Assembly: GCA_029204225.1 (NCBI GenBank)
Contig: CM055097.1
Span: 8,947,426 to 9,011,425 of the forward strand
Reading direction: 5' to 3'
Length of the DNA: 64,000 nt
From: Diphasiastrum complanatum
Lineage: Eukaryota; Streptophyta; Lycopodiopsida; Lycopodiales; Lycopodiaceae
The translations under genes were made by a program, and so were the position numbers. A model generated the notes under the pieces. That model did no database searches and was not told the origin of the DNA. It saw nothing but the letters and a program-made list of their open reading frames with translations. Below, one piece after another: positions 29,893 through 42,030 of this stretch. Numbering within the stretch: position 1 is the stretch's first letter; every line of letters starts with the position of its first letter.

Positions 29893-31477
29893 TCGGCCTC
29901 TGTGAAATAAAAAAGATTTGATATACCCGATAATGTCAAAAAATCAGTAGACATTGATATTCGCAACCATGAGGCGAATGTCACAGTAGTCTCAAAGAAA
30001 GACAACAAGGATGAACCCATCAAAATGACAAAAAAGGGCAATAAGAAGGTGTTGAATTCCTTGAAGTCAATCAAGTTGGACTCAGATACAGTGTCATCTT
30101 CTACACAGGTGATAGAAAATAAAAAAATGACCAGTCGGGCCAAGATCAATATGTTGAAAGAGGAATCTCGACGAGCTCCAGTTCATGAGATGCCTGATAC
30201 TTTCAAGAATTATACATTGGACGACGTGGTAATCATGATGCCGCAAGCCCAACGAGAACCTGATCAAAGTCAGGCACCAGTGGAAGAAGTCTTTGAGGGA
30301 CTTGCGCGAACACAGTCGATGAATCTTGCGGAACCAGGAGAAGAAGAAAGGATAGTGCATGTGAGAGAGCAGTTAACACCCACGCAGTTCAAGAGACTAC
30401 GGTCCTTGTTGGTGGAATATAAAGACTGTTTTGCTTGGAGCTATAGTGATCTAAAGGGCATTCCGCCAACAGTAGCCCAGCACACCATACTATTGGTGGA
30501 TGGAGCAGTCCCCAAGGTAAGCCGTTACTACCGTTGCAACTCGAATTATACAAAACTGATCAAGCAAGAGTTGCAAAAACTTATAAATGCAGATTTCATT
30601 TACGAAATCGAGCACATGGAATGGGTATCGTCGATAGTTATAGTACCCAAGAAGAATGGCAAAATGCGTATCTATGTGAATATGAAGGCGCTTAATGCAG
30701 TCACCAAGAAGGACCATTTTCCTTTACCATTCGATAGAGTAGCTGGCGACGAAGCCTACAGTTTTCTGGATGGCTTCAGCAGCTACAACCAGGTGAAAAT
30801 AGCCCCCCTAGACCAGCACAAGACAACATTCGCCACGGAATGGGGAACTTATGCCTATAAAGTGATGCCATTCGGACTTTGCAATGCCCCAAGCACTTTC
30901 CAGCAAGTCATGCAGGCGACATTCAAAGATTATTTGCAAAAAAATTTGGAAATTTTCTTGGACGATCTATGCATGCATGGATCAGATTCAGAACACTTAT
31001 CCAATTGGAGAAGGTGCTACAAAAATGCCATACCAGATCTCTTTGAATCCAAAAAAATGTCAATTCCATTTGTTGAGGTTCTGATTCAGCTGACAACCCT
31101 TGTCTCTGAATCCTCACACAATCTCAAGCTCACCAAGCTTCTGTGTGCCAAACTCTCTACATCAGTCTTTCTCCTTCTGTCTTCAACCCGTCGTAAACCC
31201 CAAACTCTCAAAAGACAATTCTCCCAAAACTCTTTGGGTGACACATGGCTTAATATTCGGCCATATATTGTCAAGACACGGGATCGCCACAGATCTATCA
31301 AAGATCAGGATCATTGTTGATCTACCACCACCAGGGACGATCCGCGAAGTCTACATTTTCATGGGTCATGCTAACTATTATAGGATCTTCATTCTTGATT
31401 TTGCGGAGTTAGCTAGACCAATTTACAAGCTCACAACAGATCCACATTGGAATGAGAAAGCTCTAAAGGCTTTCTAG
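29893..31477 (+). pseudogene. G1 Ty3/gypsy (Tat-like) reverse transcriptase
   Basis: A spacer with conserved blocks (NYTLDDVVIMMP, GLARTQSMNLAE, IVHVREQLTP) leads into RT: FAWSYSDLKGIPP, WVSSIVIVPKKNGKMRI, VNMKALN, DHFPLPF, YSFLDGFSSYNQVKIA, TTFATEWGTYAYKVMPFGL, NAPSTFQQ, the active site EIFLDDLCMHG, then YQISLNPKKCQF, ILSRHGIATD and IYIFMGHANYYR-like sequence. A few frame changes near 30990 and an inserted segment at about 31067-31234 disrupt it. The spacer and RT closely parallel G2 (39236-40467). Gag and protease of the same element are on the other strand at 48.8-51.7 kb. Confidence 0.93.
31067..31234 (+). other. about 168-bp insertion inside G1 RT
   Basis: G2 reads without a break from ...EKCQ to WVSHG, but G1 has about 56 extra codons between KKCQF and WVTHG. 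The extra piece is a multiple of three, contains a TGA, and in frame reads a Ser/Pro-rich stretch (LNPHTISSSPSFCVPNSL) unlike the RT. Its source is unknown. A captured host fragment is one possibility. Confidence 0.6.
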
Positions 31478-31978
31478 AAGATTCAAGATGCATTGGTCTC
31501 AACACCAATCCTACGACCACCCAATTGGTCCATTGAGTTTCACGTGCATACGGACGCATCGAAGTATGCAGTTGGAGCAGTCTTAACCCAACCAGGTGAA
31601 CACAAAAAGGATTTTCCAATCCGATTTGCTAGCCGACAGCTCAGTGATACCGAAATGAATTATTTAACCATAGAGCGAGAAGCACTGACAATGATCTATG
31701 TGGTTAAGAAGTTTCGACACTATTTGATGGCCACACATTTTGCTTTTTATATGGACCATCAACCCTTGCTATATCTCGTTAATAAAACTTGCAACATCGG
31801 GAGAATCACCAGATGGCTCCTGTTGTTGTTGGAATTTGATTTTCGGATAGTAGTTAGCAAGGGAAAACAACACTACATGGCAGATCATGTGTCACAAATC
31901 AAGGGAAAGGAGATTGCAACCCAACCCGATGATGAGCTGGCAGATGCTGTCTTATTTTATGTAGATACGGTACCATAA
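31478..31978 (+). pseudogene. G1 RNase H
   Basis: Follows the RT after a TAG at 31475-31477. Readable: FHVHTDASKYAVGAVLTQPG, PIRFASRQLSDTEMNY, EREALTMIY, HYLMATHFAFYMDHQPL, RITRWLLLLLEFDF and HYMADHVSQI. A single RNase H is seen, and it is not the duplicated form known from some Tat-clade elements. Confidence 0.92.
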
Positions 31979-33215
31979 TGGGCTGCTGACATTGTTGAAT
32001 ATCTAATGCGGGGCCAACTAGACAAATCACTACCAAAGGCGGAATAGTGAAAATTGATCTTGAAAGCTAGACCTTATCAGCTGATTGCCGGCCAGTTGTA
32101 CCGAAGAGGTCCAGACGGAATTTTTCGACGGTGTATTCTTCCTCATGAGATCACCCAGATCATTTCGCTTTCCCATGAAGGCATGGGTGTAGGTCATTTT
32201 GCATCTGACATTACAGTTCGCAAGATCCTGCGATCCAAATGTTGGTGGCCAACAATTCATAAAAACACAAACGAATACTTGAAAAAGTGCGATGTGTGCC
32301 AAAGGGCAAGAAGACCAACGAGATTGAACTATGATCTACTACACCCAGTCTTAGCCCAAGCACCGTTCGAAAATTGGGGATTGGATTATATTGGTCCAAA
32401 TCACCCTGCAGCAAGGAGTTCCCAGGCTCGATACATAATCGTAGCCACAGACTACCTCACCAAATGGGTCAAAGCCAAGGCAGTACGAGTAGCAGACACT
32501 AGGACCACTGCCAAGTTCCTTTATGAAAATATCATCGTGCGCTTCGGGTGCCCGGTGAAACTAGTCAGTGACCGTGGAAGCCATTTCATCAACGAGACCA
32601 TCAAGGTCCAGTTGGAGGAATTCTTTGTGATCCACAGAACCAGTACGTCTTATTATCCTCGTGGTAATGGGCAATAAGATCCTGTGTAGCGTGCTCACAA
32701 AAACAGTTGAAGCTAGCAGATTAGATTGGGAACACAAGTTGCATGCTGCACTATGGGCATTCAGGACAGCATATAAAGGGAGCTCCGATCAAACACTCTT
32801 CCAATTGGTATATGGTCAGGATGCTGTGATGCCAGTAGAGTTTTTACTTCCATCATTAAGGATTGCCACCGCGCAACGTCTTAATGAGTCCAAATCTCTA
32901 CAGCTACGCCATGAAGCTCTGCATAAACTCTGTGAAACACGCTTACTAGTTGTGCGTGCACTGGCAGCGGAAAAGGAAAGACGCAAGGCTTGGCATGATC
33001 GTAGATTACAAAAGAAGGATCTTCGTCCAAGAGATCTGGTCCTGATTTATAAAACCAAGGCGATCAAGGGAAAGTTAAAATTCACGGGCGAAGGTCCTTA
33101 TAGGATCAAGGAAATTCTTAATCATGGGGCTGTGAACTTAGAACAGCTTGATGGGACGCCCTTCGACACACCCATCAAAGGTAGCCGGTTGCACAAGTAC
33201 TGGCCACCACAGTAA
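31979..33215 (+). pseudogene. G1 integrase
   Basis: HHCC zinc domain (HEGMGVGHFA ... CDVC), Asp in LDYIGP, Asp in LVSDRGSHF, then SYYPRGNGQ. At this point G2 continues NGQAESSNKIL, but G1 reads NGQ, a stop and then NKIL in another frame, so a short deletion has removed the catalytic Glu. The C-terminal part (LHAALWAFRTAYK, GEGPYRIKEIL, GSRLHKYWPP) is intact and ends in TAA with no chromodomain, which separates it from elements D and U. Confidence 0.93.
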
Positions 33216-34299
33216 GAAAGATCCAGATTGGGGTGGCACGTTACAAAAAGCTTATCTGCTCAGCCATTACCGCTAGATCTAAGGAGATCAAGCCAAATCA
33301 AACTAAATCCATCAAAATTCAGCCAGATCTGACAGGATCGAAGAAATCCATCAGAATCCAAGGAAGATCCAGATCCTGATAGGGTAAAAAAGGAAGCAGA
33401 TCATCAAACTGACTGAGAAATCTACTACCAAGAATCCATCAGAACTTCTAGAGCACTACCAACAGTCAGATCAAGTCTAGATGAAGCTGATTACCAGTTT
33501 ACAAAAGTTAAAAATCAGAAAATCTCAAAATCTCGTCAAAAAACACTCTAAAGGAGCACTTTTTTCATGATTTTTTGAGATCCCATGGGAGATAGCTCTT
33601 GAAAATTGGACAGCCACCAGATATGACCTACATGCATCCATGAAAATCTCTGCGAGAGTTTCTGATGGAGGAATCATCACTTTTTAGTGTATGCGAGAGT
33701 TCCCAGAAGTAGGATTTTCAAAACCCTCGCAGAGCATCAAGATCAACTTACCAACTCTCGCAAGGTGCCTAAATGGAATCAGAGCCTGCCTACATGGTCT
33801 GGTCTTGAAATTCCAATCACAGAAACAAGTTGTGCGAGAGATAACTTCCTGCGAGAGTTGAACCCTCGCAGACAGCCTGAACCCTCGCAAAACCTTCGCA
33901 TAGCAGTCAAATCATCTTTTGAACTCTCGCAGACTTCCCTGAGGTCTTAGAATTTTGTGAAGAAGGTGTCTGCCAAAATTTGGGTGGAACTAAACAAGGG
34001 AAAGTGAGTTTCACCTAATGCGCACTCTAAATTCTGCTATATAAGGACTGAATTCGAGTCATTTGTCACCTTTGCTAGCGAAGCTCTGCCGAAATTTTCA
34101 CTGAAAATACCAAGTTCTCTATTTTCAACCAAACTTCCTACCAACTGTCATCTGCTCATATCAAACACCGATCTACGCTCTGAACTACAATCATTGTCAT
34201 CCAACACTCACTATTCTCAGTTTTCTACTGTTTCCTTCCATTTTCCACCATTTTTTACTTTTTCGATTTTTTTTTCGACCACTAATCATCATTGCTAAC
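33216..34299 (+). other. G1 spacer between pol and ORF3
   Basis: Non-coding, about 1.1 kb. It contains many GATC/AAATCC-rich short runs and, at 33651-33931, a cluster of a 10-bp motif that is also clustered in the G1 leader. Confidence 0.7.
33651..33931. repeat. cluster of TGCGAGAGTT / AACTCTCGCA motifs (G1 pol-ORF3 spacer)
   Basis: About ten copies on both strands within 281 bp: forward at 33651, 33692, 33833 and 33850; reverse at 33724, 33753, 33861, 33880, 33894 (partial) and 33922. Some copies have CCCTCGCA in place of CTCTCGCA. The same motif is clustered at 51948-52685. Function unknown. Confidence 0.85.
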
Positions 34300-37084
34300 A
34301 TGGCCTCCTCATCCTGTGAAGACTCTGGTGCCAAACAGGTGATCCAGCGTGACATCCCCGAGGCCACGCAGATTTGGCCTTTACCCTTTGATACTTTGAT
34401 CCAACCATGGCTGCAGACAGCCGGGCCCCTCCTTGAAGCAATGGGTTTTTACTCGGCGCTATTCCATTCTGAGATTAACATGGGCCTCATCCTTCATGCT
34501 TACGCCACCTAGGACAAGGACAAAGCTCGTTACCACTTCTTGTACCAAGGTACCACGTACAAGGTCAGGATTAACGTCGACTCGATGATCACCGTTGGCA
34601 TTATGTCCGGTGATCGTCAACCCATCTCCCATCGCCACGCCAAAGCTCTGATCAAACCCTTCGTCACCCAAACCACACCAGAAATTCCCATCCAGACTAA
34701 CAATGGTTACCTGATAGAAGCTATCACGGAACCCGTCATCCAGGTAGCTGCGCATCTGTTGAATAACTTTCTGGTTATTTCAACATTTCGCAAGGATAGA
34801 ATCCAGTCTACGTTGTTGAGTCAGATAGTAGAATCCTTTCTGAAATTCTCTAACCCCTCCATTGTGCCATATGACTAGCATAGCTTCCTTATTCGAGAAC
34901 TAACAAACTCCATCAAACCCAACAACCGTGAGCGAATCGTAGCAGGCCCCCTGTTGTGTAACTTTGCCTGCGCACTTCTCAAGACGAAAGTGCGTGGTTT
35001 CCAACATTCATCCCTCCTATCTACCCTTGTGCCACATACTAACCTTTACCCACCATCTCCCAACCGATAGTCATTAACACAAAAGCCAACAAACGAATGT
35101 GTGGCGCTGTCTCTACTTCCACATCTCCACCTATTACCCAACGACGTGTCTCCACTGTCGCACTAACCATTCCATCAACCACCGCCACTTCGTCTTCTGT
35201 GCAACCCCCCACTCCAATTTTTGTTGTCGCTACCTCTCTTCCTATTCCATCCACATCTGTTTCTGTCTCCATCCTCGTTTCTTCTGTTGATACCACTCTT
35301 ACTTCTCTCCCAGTATTCGTTGCTCCATCCATCACCATCGCATCTTCCATTACTCCTACCACCACCGTTGCTCCTCTCACATTCAACCATTCTGATTTGC
35401 AACTGTCCCCTGACACTCTGGCATGGATGCAAGTTATCAATTTTTCCCCTCCACGCCAGACACTTTCCGCTCCATCCTCACGTTCTTCCATACTCCACAC
35501 CACCCTTCAGTTCCCCACTGTTCCTCCCATCCTCTCGTTCGGACAAACCGTCCTCGTCCCTGTTTCCACAGTTGTTTCTCACACCCCACCTGCTTTGTCA
35601 AAGGTTGCCGAGGACAGCCAACCACTGCTTGATGACGCATTTGTATAAATAGTTTTTGTAGCATCACCAGATCGGGCTGACCCTACCGCCGACGTAATTC
35701 CACAAGTCGTCGGGGCTGATACAACACAAGCCCCTGCTAGTGCCAGTGTACCAGCTGCTCTCACGGATCTAACGATGGCGTACCAAACCCTAGGAAAATA
35801 CATCCTGGATGCGGTAGCAGCCAAAGCTATTCTGGAAGGCAGGGTACTACAATTGGCAACAAGTAATACACAGCTGCGAGCATACCTCACCAAGCTACAA
35901 CAAGAGCTGATGGGCACCAAGAGATTGCCAAGTTGCAGCAGAAGGAGAAAGGCCTAAACAAATATATTCAGATGCAAATTACACTTTTGGAAGCAGAGAA
36001 CACGCGCCTGGGGACGGAGGTTAAAGCCTTACAAGAAGAGAAGCTCGTCTGGTTAGCTCAAACTGCACCGGACACAAGGCCACTTTCCCAATCAGAGATG
36101 ACTCTTCTACGGCGTCAGGTGCAGATTTATAGCCAAACCCTAAAAAGCTACCAAGCGGAGTTCAATAAGTATCAGACAAGCGCAACACAAGAGCTCACCC
36201 AGGCCAAGGAAGCCCTCAAGGCATGCCAGAAATACATGGAAACGAAGGCCCAGCCCTCCCCCGTGGTAATTCCACCGCCACCAAATTTTGACGCTGCACA
36301 AGCTAGTACCAGCCAAGACCAGAGCCAGCAGGCAGCAGGGGGATTTCAACCAGATCAAGGGTCCGAAGGCCAGGACCAAGGGCAGACAGATGCGACCGTT
36401 AAGATGCGCGACCAGAGCCAAGGCGCAACCACCAGCCATGGCCCAGCAACATCATCCAGAGGGTCACGAATGATATCTGCCAGCCGGGCCTTCCGAAGAC
36501 CGAAATCTGTGGAGGAGAACATCAACGAATTTTTATCCAAATATCTCCACCAGTCATCAAGAGGCGGCTGGCAGTTATCCTTCTCAGCTCAGACCATCAA
36601 GGGAAAAGAACTGCAAGCCTTACCCGCCCTCCAACCACAACCGGAGTGGCGACAACAGCTATTTGAGAGAGATCCTACGGCCATCAGGGCTTACATGACG
36701 AGTCCGCAACAGTTACGGGTGAACGTGCATTTCCTGCCATGTCCAAGAAGATCCAAATGGGCGGAACAGTTCACACTCAACAATTTCAACTGGCCAATCA
36801 CCAAATCCGAATATGGATGGACAACGGATGTAGATGCCATAAGGGCTCTCTTCGCATTCGCCAGCCACTACATCAATTGCCCCGATCCCACAGTCCGCGC
36901 GGCAACCACTTACACCCGGGACTTGGAATATTTAATGGGCATTGAAACAAAATGGGATGATTTCCTTCCCTCCATATTCTTTGATCCAAATAAGGTGCGC
37001 GCTTCCGACAAAGTCAAAGACCAGCTGCTAGTCGCTCGCGTATATTACCGAGCTGCATTCCTTGGTGATCCCTGGACGAAATGA
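34300..37084 (+). pseudogene. G1 extra ORF after pol (ORF3), S/T/P-rich and coiled-coil protein
   Basis: One long frame, readable from ATG (MASSSCEDSG) at 34300 to TGA at 37082-37084, about 925 codons if three in-frame stops (34510, 34876, 35646) and two frameshifts (about 35040 and 35925) are bridged. Order: a globular N-terminal domain of about 190 residues (VIQRDIPEATQIWPLPFDTL, PLLEAMGFYSALF); about 190 residues very rich in Ser, Thr, Pro and Val (35097-35648); a coiled coil of about 150 residues (35770-36240); a Gln/Ser-rich linker; and a C-terminal domain of about 200 residues (35-41 percent charged/aromatic mix by eye, ending GDPWTK). No membrane segment is evident. G2 carries a decayed homologue at 42770-44289. 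I do not recognise the family. An envelope-like or accessory role is possible but unproven. Confidence 0.8.
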
Positions 37085-37283
37085 TTCCAAGCATGGGTGG
37101 ATCAGGAATGGTTGACAAGAGTTCACAAGTCCTTCCACACGCCAAAGGACTCGAAGAAACTGGATCGTCTCAACTTCATGGAAGACGTTACGGGATATCT
37201 CATCCACCAGAGGCGGTCCAAGAGAACGCTCTACTAAATCGGCAGAGTGCCGAGGGACCGGCACTACTTCAGGTCGTGGGTCC

Positions 37284-38086
37284 TGTTGGGGGTATTCCCA
37301 ACAAAGAGTAAATAAATAAAATCCTCCAATAAAATGTGTTGCGAGGGCATGACATCCTGCGTGTATAAGCCCATGGCCCAATGAGCACACAATTGAAGTT
37401 GTAAATAAATTAAACTTGACTTGGGCCTTGTAATTAAAATAAAACTAGAGGCCCAATGTCATTTTTAAACTTAGAGATCACTCTTTAGAGTTGGGTCCAA
37501 ATTGGGACTCACATGAATCTTGTGAATTCCAATGTACTTTTTGTGGACCCTTGGATCAAGTTGGGTCCAAGATGAATGGTTAGGATCATTGTGAATATTA
37601 GCCAATAAGATTGAGGGGCAAGGGCCTTCCCCATTTTATAAAAAGGCACCATTTGTACACTATTTCCATGCTTAATGAGAACGAGGGAACTCTACCATTT
37701 TTGGAAGAGAAGCATCCTCATTTGCTATTCAATACTTGCTAATGCTCTTTGATTGTGTTTCTCATTGTTTGCCATAGTGAATGATTTTCCATTAGCAAGC
37801 ATAAGGAGCATTTGAGCTAACCTCCACCCTCACTCTCTATCTCTCTCTCTTCCTCTCTTCCCTTCTCAACCTCTTCTTTTCTATCTCTTCCCTTCACCCA
37901 AACTATGATGAATGTTAGTGTAGAGGAGTAGAGTTAAAGAGGAGTAGCATAGTGGTGAGTAGAGTTAAGGGAGAAAGTAGGAATTTAAGTAAAAGTAGCA
38001 TCTATGCATAGTTAGGCACCTATCCAGTGATCTAACCTTTGTTGACAGGCAGAAGGGCTACACTATAAAAGATCTTCGACCCCACA
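37284..38086 (+). repeat. G1 3' LTR (803 bp)
   Basis: Starts TGTTGGGGGTATTCCCAACA and is proposed to end CCCACA at 38086. A TATA-like TTTTATAAAAAGG is near 37637. It is about 97 percent identical by eye to the inverted LTR at 52875-53589 across the shared 690-715 bp. The last about 109 bp have no counterpart there, so the end rests on the CA terminus and the TTTCT flank. Confidence 0.85.
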
Positions 38087-38091
38087 TTTCT
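38087..38091 (+). other. proposed G1 target duplication, 3' side
   Basis: TTTCT directly after the CA end of the 3' LTR. The same five bases, read in element orientation, precede the 5' LTR on the other strand (53590-53594). Confidence 0.65.
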
Positions 38092-38139
38092 TTTGAAAGC
38101 ATTTGTTGTTGTTCAAAGGAGTTCTTTGTGCATTGAACA

Positions 38140-39235
38140 GTTACTCATGAATATTCTATCTAGTAAGATAAATATTACATTGGAAGAGGAGAATTTCTGA
38201 AGATGGTGCCAAAAGCAAAAGAAGTATTAGTGCAAAAATTAACTCAGATTGAACTAGAAGCCCATCAGAGACCACTTTTTTGTGTTGGATTTGAAGAATC
38301 TAATGAAGTATTCCATGTCGGAGCAACCCGAGAAAGTGAGCAAGAAAATATCACTCTGCCGATACAACATAAACAATTTTCTAAAGAAACAGTCGTGATA
38401 GATGGAGGTTCAGGAGTTAACCTGATTTCAACAAAGCTATGTGCAAAGTGGGGCCTTACAAGGATTAAGCCTACAACTTTTGCCATTAAGTCTGGGAGGA
38501 ATGGTTGAAGACATACCTGTCAAAATTGTTGGAGTTCAGTTTGTCACTACTTTTGTAGTAATGGACTTACCTAATGCACCAAATGTCTACCGAGTCTACT
38601 AGGACGCCCATAATTACGAGTTGCACAAGTAATTCATAACTGGGGTACCGGGAAAATCACTTTTGAGAATCGTGAACGTGCAGTCAAAGTTGATCTGATC
38701 ACTTGGACTATCAAACCAGTAGCCCAAAAAAAGGCTGATGATTCATCAACAACGGATCACACCTATGACCGACCAGTAAAAAATTGGAGAGTTCATTATG
38801 ACTCTCAAATTGATACTGTCAACTGGAATCAAGCTCTTGCAACAATTGATTGTACGACAAGCTATATGTGTCAACAAGATAATCAGTCCGACTTGAACGA
38901 GATTTCATAACTGGATCGAACTTTGGATACACCTATCACTTTTCCATTGAAGTGATGAATTGGCTTGGATATCAACAAAACCCATACCATATCCGATTGA
39001 AGATAAACTCATTCATGTGAGTCACACCTTGACTTATGATGACAATGCATTTTTATTGATGAGCGAATTCTGTCCTGAAATGGAAAAATTCACCCCGAGA
39101 GGTTGATTCGAAGAATGTGCCACCTCTATTGGATAAAGACAAAGGGAAAGTCAAGGATGATTCTTCAAGTCAGAGTTCTCGCAAAACATCAAGCAGTCAT
39201 CAACTTCGAAGAAGAATCCATCTTCTTGAAAGACA
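38140..39235 (+). pseudogene. G2 protease region
   Basis: Parallels G1 protease: VPKAKEVLVQKL (G1: APQAKSLLAEW), PLFCVGFEESNEVFHVGA, ENITLPIQHK and the catalytic IDGGSGVNLIS, the D-G-G-S form seen in Tat-like elements rather than D-[ST]-G. Then frames for HNWGTGKITFENRERAVKVD and RALATIDC-like sequence run into the spacer before RT. Frameshifts and stops are frequent. The 5' side is cut: gag of G2 is on the minus strand at 54.7-58.8 kb. Confidence 0.88.
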
Positions 39236-40720
39236 TTGCCTCCACAATCCATTCCTACCAAGAAGGCTAAACGAAGATCCAAAGCTAATCCTTCTGATAA
39301 AGAAAAATTAGATGAAGTCCAGCATGATATGCTAGAGCATTTCAAATATTATACTCTGGATGATGTGGTTATTATGTTACCAAAAGCACGTCATGAACCT
39401 GAAGAACAAGTTTTGGAATCGAAAGATGTTTACGATGGCCTAGCTAGGACGCAGCCTATGAATCTTGCTGAAACAGGAGAACTAGAAAAGATTGTACATG
39501 TTAGAGCACAACTTACTCCTGAACAATCTCAAAAGCTACGGACATTGCTTATTTAATATCAAGATTGCTTTGCTTGGACTTATTAAGATCTCAAAGGGAT
39601 TCCCACATCAGTTAGTGAGCATACCATACCCTTAATACCTTATGCAGTTCCAAAGGTCACAAGGTTCTATCGCTGTAATCCTAATGTTACGGATTTGATA
39701 GAGAAAGAGTTACAGAGATTGCTCGAAGTTGATTTCATTTATGAGATTGAGCACACTGAATGGGTTTCACCAATTGTCATTGTTTCTAAGAAGAACGAGA
39801 AATTGAAAATTTGTGTGAATCTCAAAGCTTTGAACAAAGTGACGTGAAAGGATCACTTTTTTTTACCTTTTACTAAAAGCATTTTGGACCGCCTTGCTGG
39901 AGCGGAAGCTTACCATTGTTTGGATGGATTTAGTGGATACAACTAGGTCAAGATTGCACTGCAGATCATGATAAAACAACTTTTGCAATAGAATTGGGCA
40001 CTTATGCTTATAAAGTAATGCCTTTTGGACTCTGTAATGCACCTAGTTCATTTCAAAGAGTGACGCAGTTCGTTTTCAAAGATTATCTACAAAAATTCCT
40101 TGAAATCTACTTGCATGAGCTCGGAGTCCATAGCACAGATACAAACCACCTGCATCGTTTGGAAAGAGTATTTGAACGTTGTTGCAAGTATCAAATCTCC
40201 TTAAATCTAGAAAAGTGTCAGATATGGGTTTCTCATGGAGTTGTTCTCGGGCATGTGGTATCAAGACATGGCATTGCTACCGATTATTCCAAAATCAAAG
40301 TCATTGTAGAATTACTACCACCAACAACAGTTTGTGGAGTTTATGTTTTTATGGGTCATGCGAATCATTATCGAATTTTCTTTATATTCTTTGTTGATCT
40401 TGCGAGACCTATATACAAACTGACCATTGTCCCTAATTGGACAGTTGAGGCGTTAGAAGCCTTTTAAAAATAAATAAAAACATTAGCTTCAGCATCGATA
40501 CTACGTGCTCCAGATTGGACAATTGAATTTCATGTTCACATTGATGCCTCAAAATTTGCTATTGGATCAGTTTTGACGCAGCCAGATGAATACAAGAAAG
40601 ACTATCCCATACGATTTGCAAGTAGGCAGCTTACAGATTCATGAGAATAATATTCAATAACAGAACTGAAGTGTTGGCCATTATCTAGCCGACCATGTTT
40701 CAAGAATCGAATCCGCACTA
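39236..40720 (+). pseudogene. G2 reverse transcriptase and RNase H
   Basis: The spacer blocks YYTLDDVVIMLP and GLARTQPMNLAE are followed by RT (WVSPIVIVSKKNEKLKI, VNLKALNKV, LDRLAGAEAYHCLDGFSGYN, YKVMPFGLCNAPSSFQ). The active-site box has decayed to IYLHELGVHS, so the two Asp are lost. Then VSHGVVLGHVVSRHGIATD, VFMGHANHYR and RNase H pieces (FHVHIDASKFAIGSVLTQP, IRFASRQLTDS). Most of RNase H after about 40640 is deleted. Many stops; clearly older than G1. Confidence 0.9.
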
Positions 40721-42030
40721 GTCAATACTGAATTGGATGATGAACTACCAGATGCTGCATTATTTTATGTTGAAGCAGTACCTAAGTGGGTAGCAAATAT
40801 TGTTGAGTATCTGATGTTAGGGAAACCTAATGACTTCTTGACAAAAGTACAAAAGAGGCAATTGATTCAGAAGGCTCAACCTTATCAATTGATTGTGGGA
40901 CAACTGTGTCGTCGCGGAATGGATGATATTTTTTGAAGATGTGTTTTACCGCATGAAGTACATGAATCAATTATGTTTTCACATGATGGAATGGGCGGAG
41001 GACATTTTTCTACAAATATCACTGTTCGAAAGCTTTTGCAATCAGGGTGTTGGTAACGTACACTTCATAAAGACACCGAAAATTATATTTAGTCATGTGA
41101 TGTCTGCCAACGAGCATGACATCCTACGAGACAGAACTATGAACCATTACATCCGATTTTATCGCAAGCACCATTTGAGAAATGGGGTCTAGATTATGTT
41201 GATCCTATTCATCCTACGACAAGAGGATCTCAAGCCAGATATATCATCGTAGCAACCGATTATATGACCAAGTGGGTTGAAGCCAAAGCTGTTAAAGTTG
41301 CTGATGTGAAATCTATAGCTAAATTTCTCTCACATCATTATTAGATTTGTATGTCCTATCAAAATCGTCAGTGATCATGGTACATACTTTGACGATAAAG
41401 TTTTTGTTGGAAGACTTTTTTGTTATACACCAGTTTAGTACTTCGTATTATCCCAAGGGTAATGGCCAGGCTGAATCTTCCAATAAGATTCTCTCCACTA
41501 TTATGACAAAAACGGTTGAAGCAAGTCATTCTGACTGGGAACATAAATTGCATGCAGCATTATGGGCATTCAGAACCGCTTATAAGAGTAGTACCAATCA
41601 AACACCTTTTCAACTACTTTATGGTCAAGATGCTATCATGTCAATTAAATTTTTGGTACCATCTCTACGCATAGTAGCAACAGAGTGATTAGATGATAAG
41701 TCCTTACAACTGCATCATGAAGCTTTGCACAAATTATGTGAGACCAGATTGATGGTAGTTCATGCATTAGCAGCAGAGAAAGCCCGTCATAAGGCATAGT
41801 ATGATCGCCGATTACACAAAAAGGATCTGAAAGAAGGAGATCTAGCATTGATGTATAAAACCAAGCTGATCAAATAAAAATTGAAGTTTACCGGTGAAGG
41901 ACCATATCAAGTCAAAGAACTCCTGAACTATGGAGCAGTTATTTTGGAACATTTGGATGGAAAACGTTTTCATACTCCAGTGAATGGCAGTCGATTACGC
42001 AAGTTTTGGCAGTCTGTTTCGCCAGTTTAG
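40721..42030 (+). pseudogene. G2 integrase
   Basis: Begins with ELDDELPDAALFYVEAVPKW and QKRQLIQKAQPYQLIVGQL, the region shared with G1. The zinc domain and core are broken by frameshifts. Readable later: SDHGTYF-like core, TSYYPKGNGQAESSNKIL (catalytic Glu kept, unlike G1), LHAALWAFRTAYKSSTNQTPF, LLYGQDAIM and GEGPYQVKELLNYGAVILE, ending near RLRKFW. No chromodomain. Confidence 0.9.

Noticed and set aside
29893-33215. Endogenous pararetrovirus
   Set aside because: RT and RNase H are followed by an HHCC zinc domain and integrase core and the element has LTRs, so it is a Ty3/gypsy retrotransposon.
35221-35652. Overlapping leucine/proline/serine-rich frame
   Set aside because: It is the shifted reading of the low-complexity part of ORF3. 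The frame homologous to G2 is the other one.
34300-37084. ORF3 called as an envelope protein
   Set aside because: No signal peptide or membrane segment is visible. The S/T/P-rich and coiled-coil regions alone are not enough.
38087-38139. Separate short element between the G1 LTR and G2 protease
   Set aside because: About 50 bp only. It is better explained as the remaining leader of copia P or G2 sequence.
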